A stretch of 11,977 bases of DNA, taken from JAIQFR01 sp041494445 (GTDB lineage: Bacteria; Acidobacteriota; Polarisedimenticolia; Polarisedimenticolales; JAIQFR01). The stretch is taken from assembly GCA_041494445.1 (NCBI GenBank), contig JBGQAU010000087.1, forward strand, positions 1-11,977, in the 5' to 3' direction. Made by a program: the position numbers and the translations under genes. Each line of letters starts with the position of its first letter. Position 1 is the stretch's first letter. Below are positions 6,949 through 11,977 of the stretch, in pieces. Under the pieces are notes generated by a model. The model did not search any database. It was not told the origin of the DNA and saw nothing but the letters and a program-made list of their open reading frames with translations.

Positions 6949-8039
6949 GCCTCCTGCGCCTCGCGGACATCGGGGTCCGGGCCGCGGGCCACTCGATCCT
7001 GGACCTGCCGGAGCTCGACGTGGAGGAGGGGGAGATCCACGTCGTCCTCGGCCCGACGGGCGCCGGCAAGAGCACGCTCCTGCGCGTGATGAACCTGCTG
7101 CAGCGGCCCGAGCGCGGAGCGATCTTCTGGCGGCGCGAGAGGATCCCGTGGCCCGCTCCCCTCGCCCTGCGCCGCCGCATGGCGATGGTCTTCCAGTCCC
7201 CGCTGCTCTTCTCGGGCAGCGTTCTCGACAACGTCGCGTACGGCCTTAAGATCCGCGGGGAGCGTGGGGCGCGCGCCCTCGCGAAGGCGGAGGCGATGCT
7301 GCGTCGCATCCACATCGATCACGCGGCGCACCAGCGGGCCGCGACGCTGTCCGGAGGCGAGGCGCAGCGGACCGCCATCGCCCGCGCGATGGTGCTCGAG
7401 CCCGACCTCCTGCTCCTCGACGAGCCGCTCGCAGCACTCGACGAGCCGATCCGCGAGCATCTTCTCGAGGAGCTCCGCCAGATCGTCCGGGAGCGGCGGA
7501 TCACCTGCGTGTACGTGACCCACGAGCAGGCCGAGGCCTTCGCCCTCGCCGACCGGATATCGATCCTGGACGCGGGAAAGCTGCTTCAGACCGGGACGCC
7601 GGAGGAGGTCTTCTACCGTCCGAAAGGGCGCGCCGTCGCGGAGTTCCTGAAGACCGGGAACATCCTCGCCGGCGAGGTCGTCGCCCGAGACGGAAGCTTG
7701 GCAAGGGTAAGGGTCGGCGGCCGGACGTTCTGGGCTTCGTCCGATCTCCCGCCGGCGAGCCGCGTGCTCGCCTGTATCCGACCCGAGGAGATCCACCTGA
7801 CCCGGAACGGGGACGCGGGCACCAACCGCCTCGACGGGACCGTGACCGCCCTCCTCCAGGGGGGAGCCACGGTCAAGGTCGAGATCGACTGCGGCTTCCC
7901 CGTCCTGGTCCTGGTCACGCGAAGGACGGTCCGGGAGCTCGACCTGAGGCGCGGCGAGCGTGTCGGCCTCGCCTTCGCGCCGGTGATCGTGCACTTGATC
8001 CCCGACGACGAGACGCGGAGGATGGCTGCGAGTCCGTAA
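6945..8039 (+). CDS. tupC: Tungstate ABC transporter ATP-binding protein TupC with C-terminal TOBE-like domain
   Basis: This 364-aa ATPase overlaps the tupB stop in ATGA. The ABC motifs are complete: Walker A GPTGAGKST (36-44), Q-loop MVFQ (Gln84), signature LSGGEAQ (135-141), Walker B LLLLDE (155-160) and switch His193 (VTHEQ). After about residue 228 a TOBE-type domain follows (NILAGEVVARDG..., and VTALLQGGATVKVEIDCG at 300-317). Such domains in ModC-like proteins bind oxyanions and can regulate transport. Some TupC proteins lack this extension, so here the subunit may sense intracellular tungstate; that is inference. An in-frame ATG at 6552 lies inside tupB and is rejected as a start. The ATPase powers tungstate import with TupA and TupB. 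Confidence 0.94.
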   Translation: MSLLRLADIGVRAAGHSILDLPELDVEEGEIHVVLGPTGAGKSTLLRVMNLLQRPERGAIFWRRERIPWPAPLALRRRMAMVFQSPLLFSGSVLDNVAYGLKIRGERGARALAKAEAMLRRIHIDHAAHQRAATLSGGEAQRTAIARAMVLEPDLLLLDEPLAALDEPIREHLLEELRQIVRERRITCVYVTHEQAEAFALADRISILDAGKLLQTGTPEEVFYRPKGRAVAEFLKTGNILAGEVVARDGSLARVRVGGRTFWASSDLPPASRVLACIRPEEIHLTRNGDAGTNRLDGTVTALLQGGATVKVEIDCGFPVLVLVTRRTVRELDLRRGERVGLAFAPVIVHLIPDDETRRMAASP

Positions 8040-8052
8040 TCCGGGTCAATGC

Positions 8053-8058
8053 GGGAGG
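8053..8058 (+). promoter_or_regulatory. Shine-Dalgarno site deciding the ThiF/MoeB-family start
   Basis: GGGAGG lies 8 nt before ATG 8067 but downstream of the alternative ATG 8049, which has no comparable site. The family's conserved N-terminal RYSRQ motif begins soon after 8067, so the shorter 344-aa form is preferred. Confidence 0.75.
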
Positions 8059-8066
8059 CGTTCTCC

Positions 8067-9101
8067 ATGGCTCACAACGGCGATGAACGGTACTCGCGGC
8101 AGGTCCTGTTCCCGCCGATCGGTGCCAGGGGCCAGGAGCGCATCCGCGCCGCCCGCGTGCTGCTCACGGGGTGCGGCGGGCTCGGCGGCGAATCGGCGAG
8201 CCTGCTCGCGCGGGCCGGCGTCGGGCTCCTCAGAATCGTCGACCGCGACGTCGTGGACCTTTCGAACCTCCAGCGGCAGGCCCTCTTCGACGAGGACGAC
8301 GCCCGCGACTGCGTGCCGAAAGCGGTCGCCGCGGCCCGCCGCCTCGGCCGGGTCAACTCGGACGTCACGGTCGAGCCGGTCGTGGCGGACGTCCACGCCG
8401 GGAACGTCCTCGGCCTCCTCTCCGGCATCGACTTGGTCGTGGACGGCTTCGACAACTTCGAGGGCCGTTTCCTCCTGAACGACGCATGCGTCCGGCAGGG
8501 CTTGCCCTGGGTCTACGGCGCTTGCGTCGGCGAGTCGGGGGTCAGCACGCTCATCGTTCCGGGGCGGACGCCTTGTCTTCGCTGTATCCAGCCCGAGCTG
8601 CCTGCCGCGGGGGCGGCCCCCACGTGCGACACCGTCGGGATCCTCGGACCGGCCGCCCATCTCGTCGCGTCGCTCGAGGTCGCGCAGGCGCTCCGTTGGC
8701 TCGTGACGCAGGAGGCGCCCGAGCCGGCGGTGCTCCTCTCCGCGGACGTGTGGACCCTGCGCTTCCACCGCGTCGAGCTGCCGCCCCGCGCGACACTGCC
8801 GCCGTGTCCCTGCTGTGTCGAGCGCCGGTTCGAGTTCCTCGAAGCGGCCACGAGCCCGGCCGAGTCGCTGTGCGGCCGGGACGCCGTCATGGTGCGCTCC
8901 CTCGCCGAGTCGCCGCCGAGCTTCCCCGAGATCGCGGCGAGGCTTAGGCCCCTCGGCGAGGTCCTCGTCAACTCCTTCGTGCTTCGCTTCAGGTTGCCCC
9001 CGTACGAGCTGACGCTCTTCCGGGACGGCCGGTGCACCGTGAAGGGCACCGCGGACACCGCCCTCGCCCGGAGCCTCGTGGCGCGCTATCTCGGTGCCTG
9101 A
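8067..9101 (+). CDS. ThiF/MoeB/HesA-family sulfur-carrier adenylyltransferase (E1-like)
   Basis: The 344-aa protein should adenylate the C-terminal glycine of a ThiS/MoaD-type carrier, most simply the one encoded at 5214-5414. It contains RYSRQ (8-12), the nucleotide-binding GCGGLG (35-40), the NLQRQ loop with Arg70 (67-71), and DGFDNFEGRFLLND (126-139) containing the family's Mg/ATP Asp129. The zinc-binding pairs are Cys170/Cys173 (CLRC) and Cys247/Cys250 (CPCC). A further cysteine, Cys187 (TCDTVGILG), sits where family members may hold a catalytic Cys. Instead of a rhodanese domain it has a C-terminal extension of about 80 residues ending in GRCTVKGTADTALARSLVARYLG, as seen in some ThiF-type proteins. 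It lies 27 nt after tupC and is the apparent last gene of the operon. MoeB-like function (tungstopterin) is favoured by context, ThiF by the tail. Confidence 0.92.
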   Translation: MAHNGDERYSRQVLFPPIGARGQERIRAARVLLTGCGGLGGESASLLARAGVGLLRIVDRDVVDLSNLQRQALFDEDDARDCVPKAVAAARRLGRVNSDVTVEPVVADVHAGNVLGLLSGIDLVVDGFDNFEGRFLLNDACVRQGLPWVYGACVGESGVSTLIVPGRTPCLRCIQPELPAAGAAPTCDTVGILGPAAHLVASLEVAQALRWLVTQEAPEPAVLLSADVWTLRFHRVELPPRATLPPCPCCVERRFEFLEAATSPAESLCGRDAVMVRSLAESPPSFPEIAARLRPLGEVLVNSFVLRFRLPPYELTLFRDGRCTVKGTADTALARSLVARYLGA

Positions 9102-9307
9102 CGCGCGCGCGCGGCAGCCGGTGCGGGCAGACCGCAGGGGTCGCTCCCCTCGACGATCTCGATCACGCGGACTTCCTTGACGTTCCGCATGCTGCGATCG
9201 ACGTTAGCGGCAGTCCGCGAAGCGCTGGCGGCCGCGGGGCACGACCTCGCCATCTGACACGACTGCTGTCTACCTGCCTGTGCGTGATTCGGTCGCCACG
9301 AAAACAT
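9086..9307 (-). CDS. Doubtful 73-aa minus-strand ORF, possibly leaderless
   Basis: The ORF begins at ATG 9307-9305 on the minus strand and ends inside the 3' end of the adenylyltransferase gene. A perfect TATAAT on the minus strand (9319-9314) lies 6 nt before the ATG, the spacing expected for a leaderless start. There is no good -35 box. The N-terminal half looks like random translation. The second half, from an internal Met (MRNVKEVRVIEIVEGSDPCG), uses mostly G/C third positions and reads more like protein. No family is recognised. It could be chance in GC-rich DNA. Confidence 0.15.
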   Translation of the reverse strand: MFSWRPNHAQAGRQQSCQMARSCPAAASASRTAANVDRSMRNVKEVRVIEIVEGSDPCGLPAPAAARARQAPR

Positions 9308-9313
9308 GCAAAA

Positions 9314-9319
9314 ATTATA
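9314..9319 (-). promoter_or_regulatory. TATAAT box on the minus strand
   Basis: Forward ATTATA reads as a perfect -10 consensus on the minus strand, in an AT-rich patch that is unusual for this DNA. No matching -35 hexamer is visible 16-18 nt upstream (GTGGGT at 17 nt). It could serve the doubtful minus-strand ORF or be composition noise. Confidence 0.25.
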
Positions 9320-9333
9320 TTAACGATAGACCT

Positions 9334-9363
9334 TTGACCCACGATTCTTTGCACCTGTGTGAT
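9334..9363 (+). promoter_or_regulatory. Possible sigma70-type promoter for the secreted Fn3 protein gene
   Basis: TTGACC (9334-9339, 5 of 6 to consensus) is followed after 18 nt by TGTGAT (9358-9363, 4 of 6). Transcription would start near 9370, leaving a leader of about 130 nt that contains the inverted repeat at 9384-9413. The -10 box is weak and the call rests on two hexamers only. Confidence 0.3.
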
Positions 9364-9383
9364 CCGGACGATCGACATAGGCG

Positions 9384-9413
9384 TTGAAAAGGCCGTCTTT
9401 CTGTGCTTTTCAA
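9384..9413 (+). repeat. 8-bp perfect inverted repeat in the leader region
   Basis: TTGAAAAG (9384-9391) and CTTTTCAA (9406-9413) are perfect reverse complements separated by 14 nt. The AT-rich arms stand out against the GC-rich background. It could be a dimeric regulator's operator or an RNA hairpin in the 5' leader of the gene at 9504. The lack of a T-tract after the right arm argues against an intrinsic terminator. Confidence 0.5.
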
Positions 9414-9488
9414 GGTCCGTGACGTGCGAGGGGGGGGTGGCGGGCGAATTGCCTTGTCCACCCACCCGGCCGGCCACCTCGGCGGCGC

Positions 9489-9494
9489 AAGGAG
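9489..9494 (+). promoter_or_regulatory. Shine-Dalgarno site for the GTG start at 9504
   Basis: AAGGAG lies 9 nt before GTG 9504. No ATG in this frame gives an intact signal peptide, so this site fixes the GTG as the start. Confidence 0.75.
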
Positions 9495-9503
9495 AACCCC
9501 TCG

Positions 9504-11108
9504 GTGTCCAGGAAGCTCAGCCGTTACGCCCTTCTGGCCCTTGCCCTACTGGCGTTCGCTCGGCCGGCGGTGTCGGGGACGATCTCTCTCGCGTGGGATC
9601 CCGTGGCGGGCACCAAGCTGGCCGGTTACCGGGTCTACTACGGCAGGTCGTCCAAGACGTACACGCAGCGCCTCGATGTGGGGAACACGACGTCGGCGAC
9701 GGTGACGGGGTTAGCGGAATGCACGACGTGGTATCTCTCGGTGAAGGCGTACAACACCGCCGGCACCGAGAGCACGGCGTACTCGAACGAGGTGACCGGA
9801 TGGGCGCGGCCGGTGGTCGCATCCGTCGCGCCCCCCTCGGCGAAGCAGGGGAGCCGCGTGACGCTCACCCTCACGGGCAACGACTTCCGCAGCGGAGCGA
9901 CCGTCCAGTTCGGGAACCCCGCGATCTCCGTGAACTCCGTCAGCGCGGCCTCGTGCACCGGCCTGACCGCCGACATCACCATCGCGGCCGGCGCGGCCGT
10001 CGGCCCGACCAACGTCGACGTCATGAACGCCGATCGCACCTTCGGCACGCTCGCCGGTGCGTTCACGGTGCTGGCCGGCGCGCGGCCGGTGATATCCGCC
10101 GTGACCGCCACGGCCGTGGCCTCCACGACCGCGACCATCACCTGGACCACGGACGTCGCCTCGCGCAGCACGGTGTTCTACCGCCGCTCGGGAGAGACGG
10201 GATACCAGCAGACGCCGAACCTGGACCTCGTGACGGCACACTCCGTCGCGCTGCAAGGCCTCACGACAGCCACCGTGTACCAGTACCACGTGAGGAACGG
10301 CAAGGCGGACGGCACCTTCTCGGTGTCATCGCCCGACCAGACGTTCACGACGACCTCGAACGCCTACCGCTACATCAGCTTCGAGGCCGAGGCGGGGAAC
10401 CTCGTCGCACCCGTCGTGGCGACCTTCGGCGGCAACCAGTTCGACTCGGGCTCGATCACAACACCCGCCGGGACGTCGACGGGAAGCGCGGGCAGCCCGT
10501 CCGGAACCGCGACGTACGGCATCAATGTTCCGTCCGCCGACATCTGGTACCTCTGGGTGCGCGCGTACGGCGCGGATGCGGGCTCGAGCGGATGGTTCCA
10601 ATCGATGGACGGCGGGCTCCGGCAAGCGTTCTTCGCGCCCGTGTACGGCAGGTGGGCGTGGGCCGGCGGCGCGCCCTACGCGCTCCAAGCCGGGCTCCAC
10701 GCGCTCGAGCTCGGCGGGTACGACGCGGAGGCCATGGCCGATCGCGTGCTGCTGACCAACGACGATTCGTTCGTCCCCACGGAGCAGCCGGTGGACGACC
10801 AAATCGCCCCCGCCACCCCATCGCTGTTCACCGCCACCGCGGGGAGCACCCAGGTGACGCTGGGTTGGACGAACCCCGCGAATGCCGATTTCCACGACAC
10901 GCTGATCCGGTATCGCACCGACGGGAAGTACCCGGTGAGCCCCGCGGATGGGTTCAGGGTCACCGTCCGGAACAACGCGCCGCAAACCGCCGATTCGTTC
11001 GTCCATTCCGGGCTCAAGAACGGCACCACGTACTCGTACAGCGCGTTCGCCCGGGACCCCTCGGGGAACGTCTCGATCGCGGCCCACGCCCGGGCGACCC
11101 CCAGGTAG
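9504..11108 (+). CDS. Secreted multidomain protein: Fn3-TIG-Fn3-CBM-like-Fn3
   Basis: The 534-aa protein starts with a signal peptide (basic MSRKLSRY, hydrophobic LLALALLAFA, likely cleavage near AVS-G at 24). Five modules follow: Fn3-like at 25-101 (SLAWDPVAGTKLAGYRVYYG, then TWYLSVKAYNTAGTES); TIG/IPT-like at 103-191 (SVAPPSAKQGSRVTLTLTG, then FGNPAISV); Fn3-like at 195-284 (ATITWTTDVASRSTVFY...); a carbohydrate-binding (CBM6/malectin-like) beta-sandwich at about 290-425 (FEAEAG, then YLWVRAYG, then LQAGLHALELGGYD, then DRVLLTNDDSFVPT); and Fn3-like at 435-534 (VTLGWTNPANADF, then GTTYSYSAFARDPSGN). No catalytic domain, membrane anchor, LPXTG or PEP-CTERM signal is visible, so it is probably released or cell-surface associated through binding. 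A role in polysaccharide or surface adhesion is inference. It seems unrelated to the tungsten operon. Confidence 0.85.
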   Translation: MSRKLSRYALLALALLAFARPAVSGTISLAWDPVAGTKLAGYRVYYGRSSKTYTQRLDVGNTTSATVTGLAECTTWYLSVKAYNTAGTESTAYSNEVTGWARPVVASVAPPSAKQGSRVTLTLTGNDFRSGATVQFGNPAISVNSVSAASCTGLTADITIAAGAAVGPTNVDVMNADRTFGTLAGAFTVLAGARPVISAVTATAVASTTATITWTTDVASRSTVFYRRSGETGYQQTPNLDLVTAHSVALQGLTTATVYQYHVRNGKADGTFSVSSPDQTFTTTSNAYRYISFEAEAGNLVAPVVATFGGNQFDSGSITTPAGTSTGSAGSPSGTATYGINVPSADIWYLWVRAYGADAGSSGWFQSMDGGLRQAFFAPVYGRWAWAGGAPYALQAGLHALELGGYDAEAMADRVLLTNDDSFVPTEQPVDDQIAPATPSLFTATAGSTQVTLGWTNPANADFHDTLIRYRTDGKYPVSPADGFRVTVRNNAPQTADSFVHSGLKNGTTYSYSAFARDPSGNVSIAAHARATPR

Positions 11109-11416
11109 GAAGGGCGGGAAGACGGGATTCGGCTTCTGAGCGCGAGCGGAGTTTCGGGACCCGTTCGGTCCGGTGCCCGGGCGTCACGCGCGACGCGGTA
11201 GGGTTACACCCCATGGAGAGATCGCGGTCCGGGGCGCACCATCGGAGGGTGATCGATTTGATGCCGTCGCCATCGTCTGCGTGGGAAGCTTGCCCCCCGG
11301 GAGTGCAACGGAATGAGAAACTCCGCGGTCGTTCTCACCTTGCAAGAGGTCTCGGCCGCGTTTCATGACGGCGCTGGGGTAGCACCGCGGGGACCGGCAC
11401 GGTAGAAGGAGGCAAG
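11109..11416. other. 308-bp intergenic region without a recognised gene
   Basis: No convincing coding frame is seen; one long + frame running through here is a shadow of the upstream gene. Weak structures are GGACC-cgttc-GGTCC (11157-11171), without a T-tract, and TGAGAA/TTCTCA (11314-11337) with a 12-nt loop. A TTGCAA (11340-11345) could be a poor -35, but no good -10 follows at normal spacing. Confidence 0.6.
11406..11412 (+). promoter_or_regulatory. Shine-Dalgarno site for the GTG start at 11417
   Basis: AAGGAGG, a full anti-SD match, lies 4 nt before GTG 11417. It supports translation of a small protein that would otherwise be easy to miss. Confidence 0.75.
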
Positions 11417-11635
11417 GTGAGCGCACTCAAGATCGTGGCACTCCTGTTGATCGCCGCCGGCATTATCGGGCTGCTGTACGGCGGCATCACTTACACCAAG
11501 ACGACCCACGACGCCAAGATCGGCCCGCTCGAGTTGTCGATCAAGGACAAGGAAACGGTCAACATCCCGGTATGGGCCGGTGTCGGTGCGATCGTGGTCG
11601 GCGGGGTCCTGCTCTTTGTGGGCACGAAGAAGTAG
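11417..11635 (+). CDS. Small two-helix membrane protein of unknown function
   Basis: The 72-aa protein has two predicted membrane helices: about 4-24 (the hydrophobic run IVALLLIAAGIIGLLYGGI) and about 51-69 (VWAGVGAIVVGGVLLFVG). Between them is a polar loop of about 25 residues (YTKTTHDAKIGPLELSIKDK). It ends in TKK, which suggests a short positively charged cytoplasmic tail. The layout resembles several small DUF-type inner-membrane protein families, but I do not recognise a specific one. The GTG start has a strong Shine-Dalgarno site. The next gene, also a small membrane protein, begins 61 nt downstream, so the two may be co-transcribed and could belong to an envelope-stress pair; that is inference from context. 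Confidence 0.8.
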   Translation: MSALKIVALLLIAAGIIGLLYGGITYTKTTHDAKIGPLELSIKDKETVNIPVWAGVGAIVVGGVLLFVGTKK

Positions 11636-11696
11636 CTGTGCCTCGGCGACGCAGACTACCAGAAGAGACACCCGTCACCAGCGGGGGGAACTTGCC

Positions 11697-11975
11697 ATGA
11701 CGATGTCGCTACCGGCACTCCTGATTCTCATCGTGATCGCGGCCGTTTGCGGCGCCATCGGGAAGGCCATCGCGGGCAGCGCTCGCGGCGGGCTGATCGT
11801 CTCGACAGTTCTCGGCTTCATCGGGGCCCTTCTTGGACCTTGGGTCGCCCGGTTGCTCAAGCTCCCAGAGCCTTTCATGGTCACGATCGGCGGGCATCCG
11901 TTCCCGGTCCTGTGGTCCATCATCGGCGCCGCCCTTTTCGTGGCGATCATTCACCTGTTCTCCCGACGGAGGTGA
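11697..11975 (+). CDS. GlsB/YeaQ/YmgE (transglycosylase-associated) family small membrane protein
   Basis: This 92-aa protein has three hydrophobic segments (about 4-23, 31-54, 68-87). It carries the family's glycine-rich second helix, SARGGLIVSTVLGFIGALLGPWVARLL (28-54). The polar loop LPEPFMVTIGGHPFP precedes the last helix, and it ends with a basic SRRR tail. Family members are small inner-membrane proteins linked to stress response; the name comes from association, not from shown transglycosylase activity. ATG 11697 is preferred because a GGGGGGAA purine stretch (11683-11690) sits 6 nt upstream. The frame is open to 11580, but that part overlaps the preceding gene. It ends 2 nt before the window edge and appears complete. 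Confidence 0.88.
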   Translation: MTMSLPALLILIVIAAVCGAIGKAIAGSARGGLIVSTVLGFIGALLGPWVARLLKLPEPFMVTIGGHPFPVLWSIIGAALFVAIIHLFSRRR

Positions 11976-11977
11976 CG

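Larger units (their letters stand above)
4..9101 (+). other. Predicted tungsten-enzyme operon (split AOR complex, sulfur carrier, tupABC, E1-like activator)
   Basis: Nine same-strand genes are separated by 19, -8, 19, 2, 41, -4, -4 and 27 nt. No promoter or terminator is evident inside. The set combines an enzyme of a tungsten-dependent family, the tungstate importer and two pterin-sulfur assembly proteins, so co-expression makes functional sense. The promoter, and any tungsten- or cofactor-responsive riboswitch or repressor site, would lie left of the window. Confidence 0.8.
9102..9503. other. 402-bp intergenic region between operon end and secreted-protein gene
   Basis: The left half is GC-rich with no strong + strand gene. 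A small GC hairpin (AGGGG/CCCCT, 9136-9150) has no T-tract, so it is not an intrinsic terminator. Positions 9300-9330 form the most AT-rich patch in the window. The right half holds a possible promoter, an 8-bp inverted repeat (9384-9413), an 8-G run (9430-9437) and the Shine-Dalgarno site of the next gene. Confidence 0.7.

Noticed and set aside
6543..7994. 483-aa minus-strand ORF across tupB/tupC
   Set aside because: Shadow of two well-supported transporter genes with complete motifs.
8049..8066. Start of the ThiF/MoeB-family gene at ATG 8049
   Set aside because: No good Shine-Dalgarno site before it, whereas GGGAGG is well placed for ATG 8067.
9136..9150. Intrinsic terminator after the operon
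   Set aside because: The AGGGG/CCCCT hairpin has a 5-bp stem and no T-tract, so it does not qualify.
9189..9257. 22-aa + strand mini-ORF (MLRSTLAAVREALAAAGHDLAI)
   Set aside because: It reads plausibly, but has no Shine-Dalgarno site and is too short to separate from chance in GC-rich DNA.
9359..11368. 669-aa + strand ORF overlapping the Fn3 protein gene
   Set aside because: Arg/Gly/His-rich out-of-frame translation. The other frame has a signal peptide and domain repeats.
1..11977. tRNA, rRNA, CRISPR array, transposase or attachment site
   Set aside because: None of the expected motifs or repeat patterns was seen on reading both strands. A short tRNA missed by eye cannot be fully excluded.

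Overview
The window is GC-rich DNA (roughly two thirds G+C by eye) from a bacterium with compact operons. All well-supported genes lie on the + strand. Tungsten enzymology points to an anaerobe or facultative anaerobe. The base composition and the secreted Fn3/TIG protein would fit lineages such as Acidobacteriota or Desulfobacterota/Myxococcota, but nothing in the window fixes the taxon.

Positions 4-9101 look like one nine-gene transcription unit, with gaps of 2-41 nt and several start/stop overlaps. Its first four genes encode a redox complex: (1) a stand-alone N-terminal domain of the aldehyde:ferredoxin oxidoreductase (AOR) family, 257 aa; (2) a NuoE/HydC-like [2Fe-2S] subunit; (3) a NuoF/HydB-like NADH/FMN subunit with an extra N-terminal [2Fe-2S] domain and two C-terminal [4Fe-4S] clusters; (4) a 661-aa fusion of a NuoG/HydA-like FeS domain with the C-terminal part of AOR. 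The AOR polypeptide is therefore cut at its domain boundary. Its C-terminal piece sits where the H-cluster domain sits in trimeric HydABC-type NAD(H)-linked hydrogenases. The likely product is an NAD-linked, possibly electron-bifurcating, tungstopterin oxidoreductase. Its substrate cannot be read from the sequence.

The same unit carries its own cofactor supply: a ThiS/MoaD-type sulfur carrier ending in GGG (5214-5414), a tungstate ABC transporter TupABC (5456-8039), and a ThiF/MoeB-type adenylyltransferase (8067-9101) that could activate the sulfur carrier. In the proposed scheme Tup imports tungstate, the carrier/activator pair helps make the pterin dithiolene, and the split AOR complex uses the cofactor to pass electrons through about nine FeS clusters and FMN to NAD+, perhaps also to ferredoxin.

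A 402-bp intergenic region (9102-9503) contains an AT-rich pocket, a possible forward promoter, an 8-bp inverted repeat and a questionable minus-strand small ORF. After it comes a gene for a secreted multidomain protein (Fn3-TIG-Fn3-CBM-like-Fn3, 534 aa). A 308-bp gap then precedes two small membrane protein genes: a two-helix protein of unknown function, and a GlsB/YeaQ/YmgE (transglycosylase-associated) family protein. No tRNA, rRNA, CRISPR array, insertion sequence or convincing intrinsic terminator was seen.
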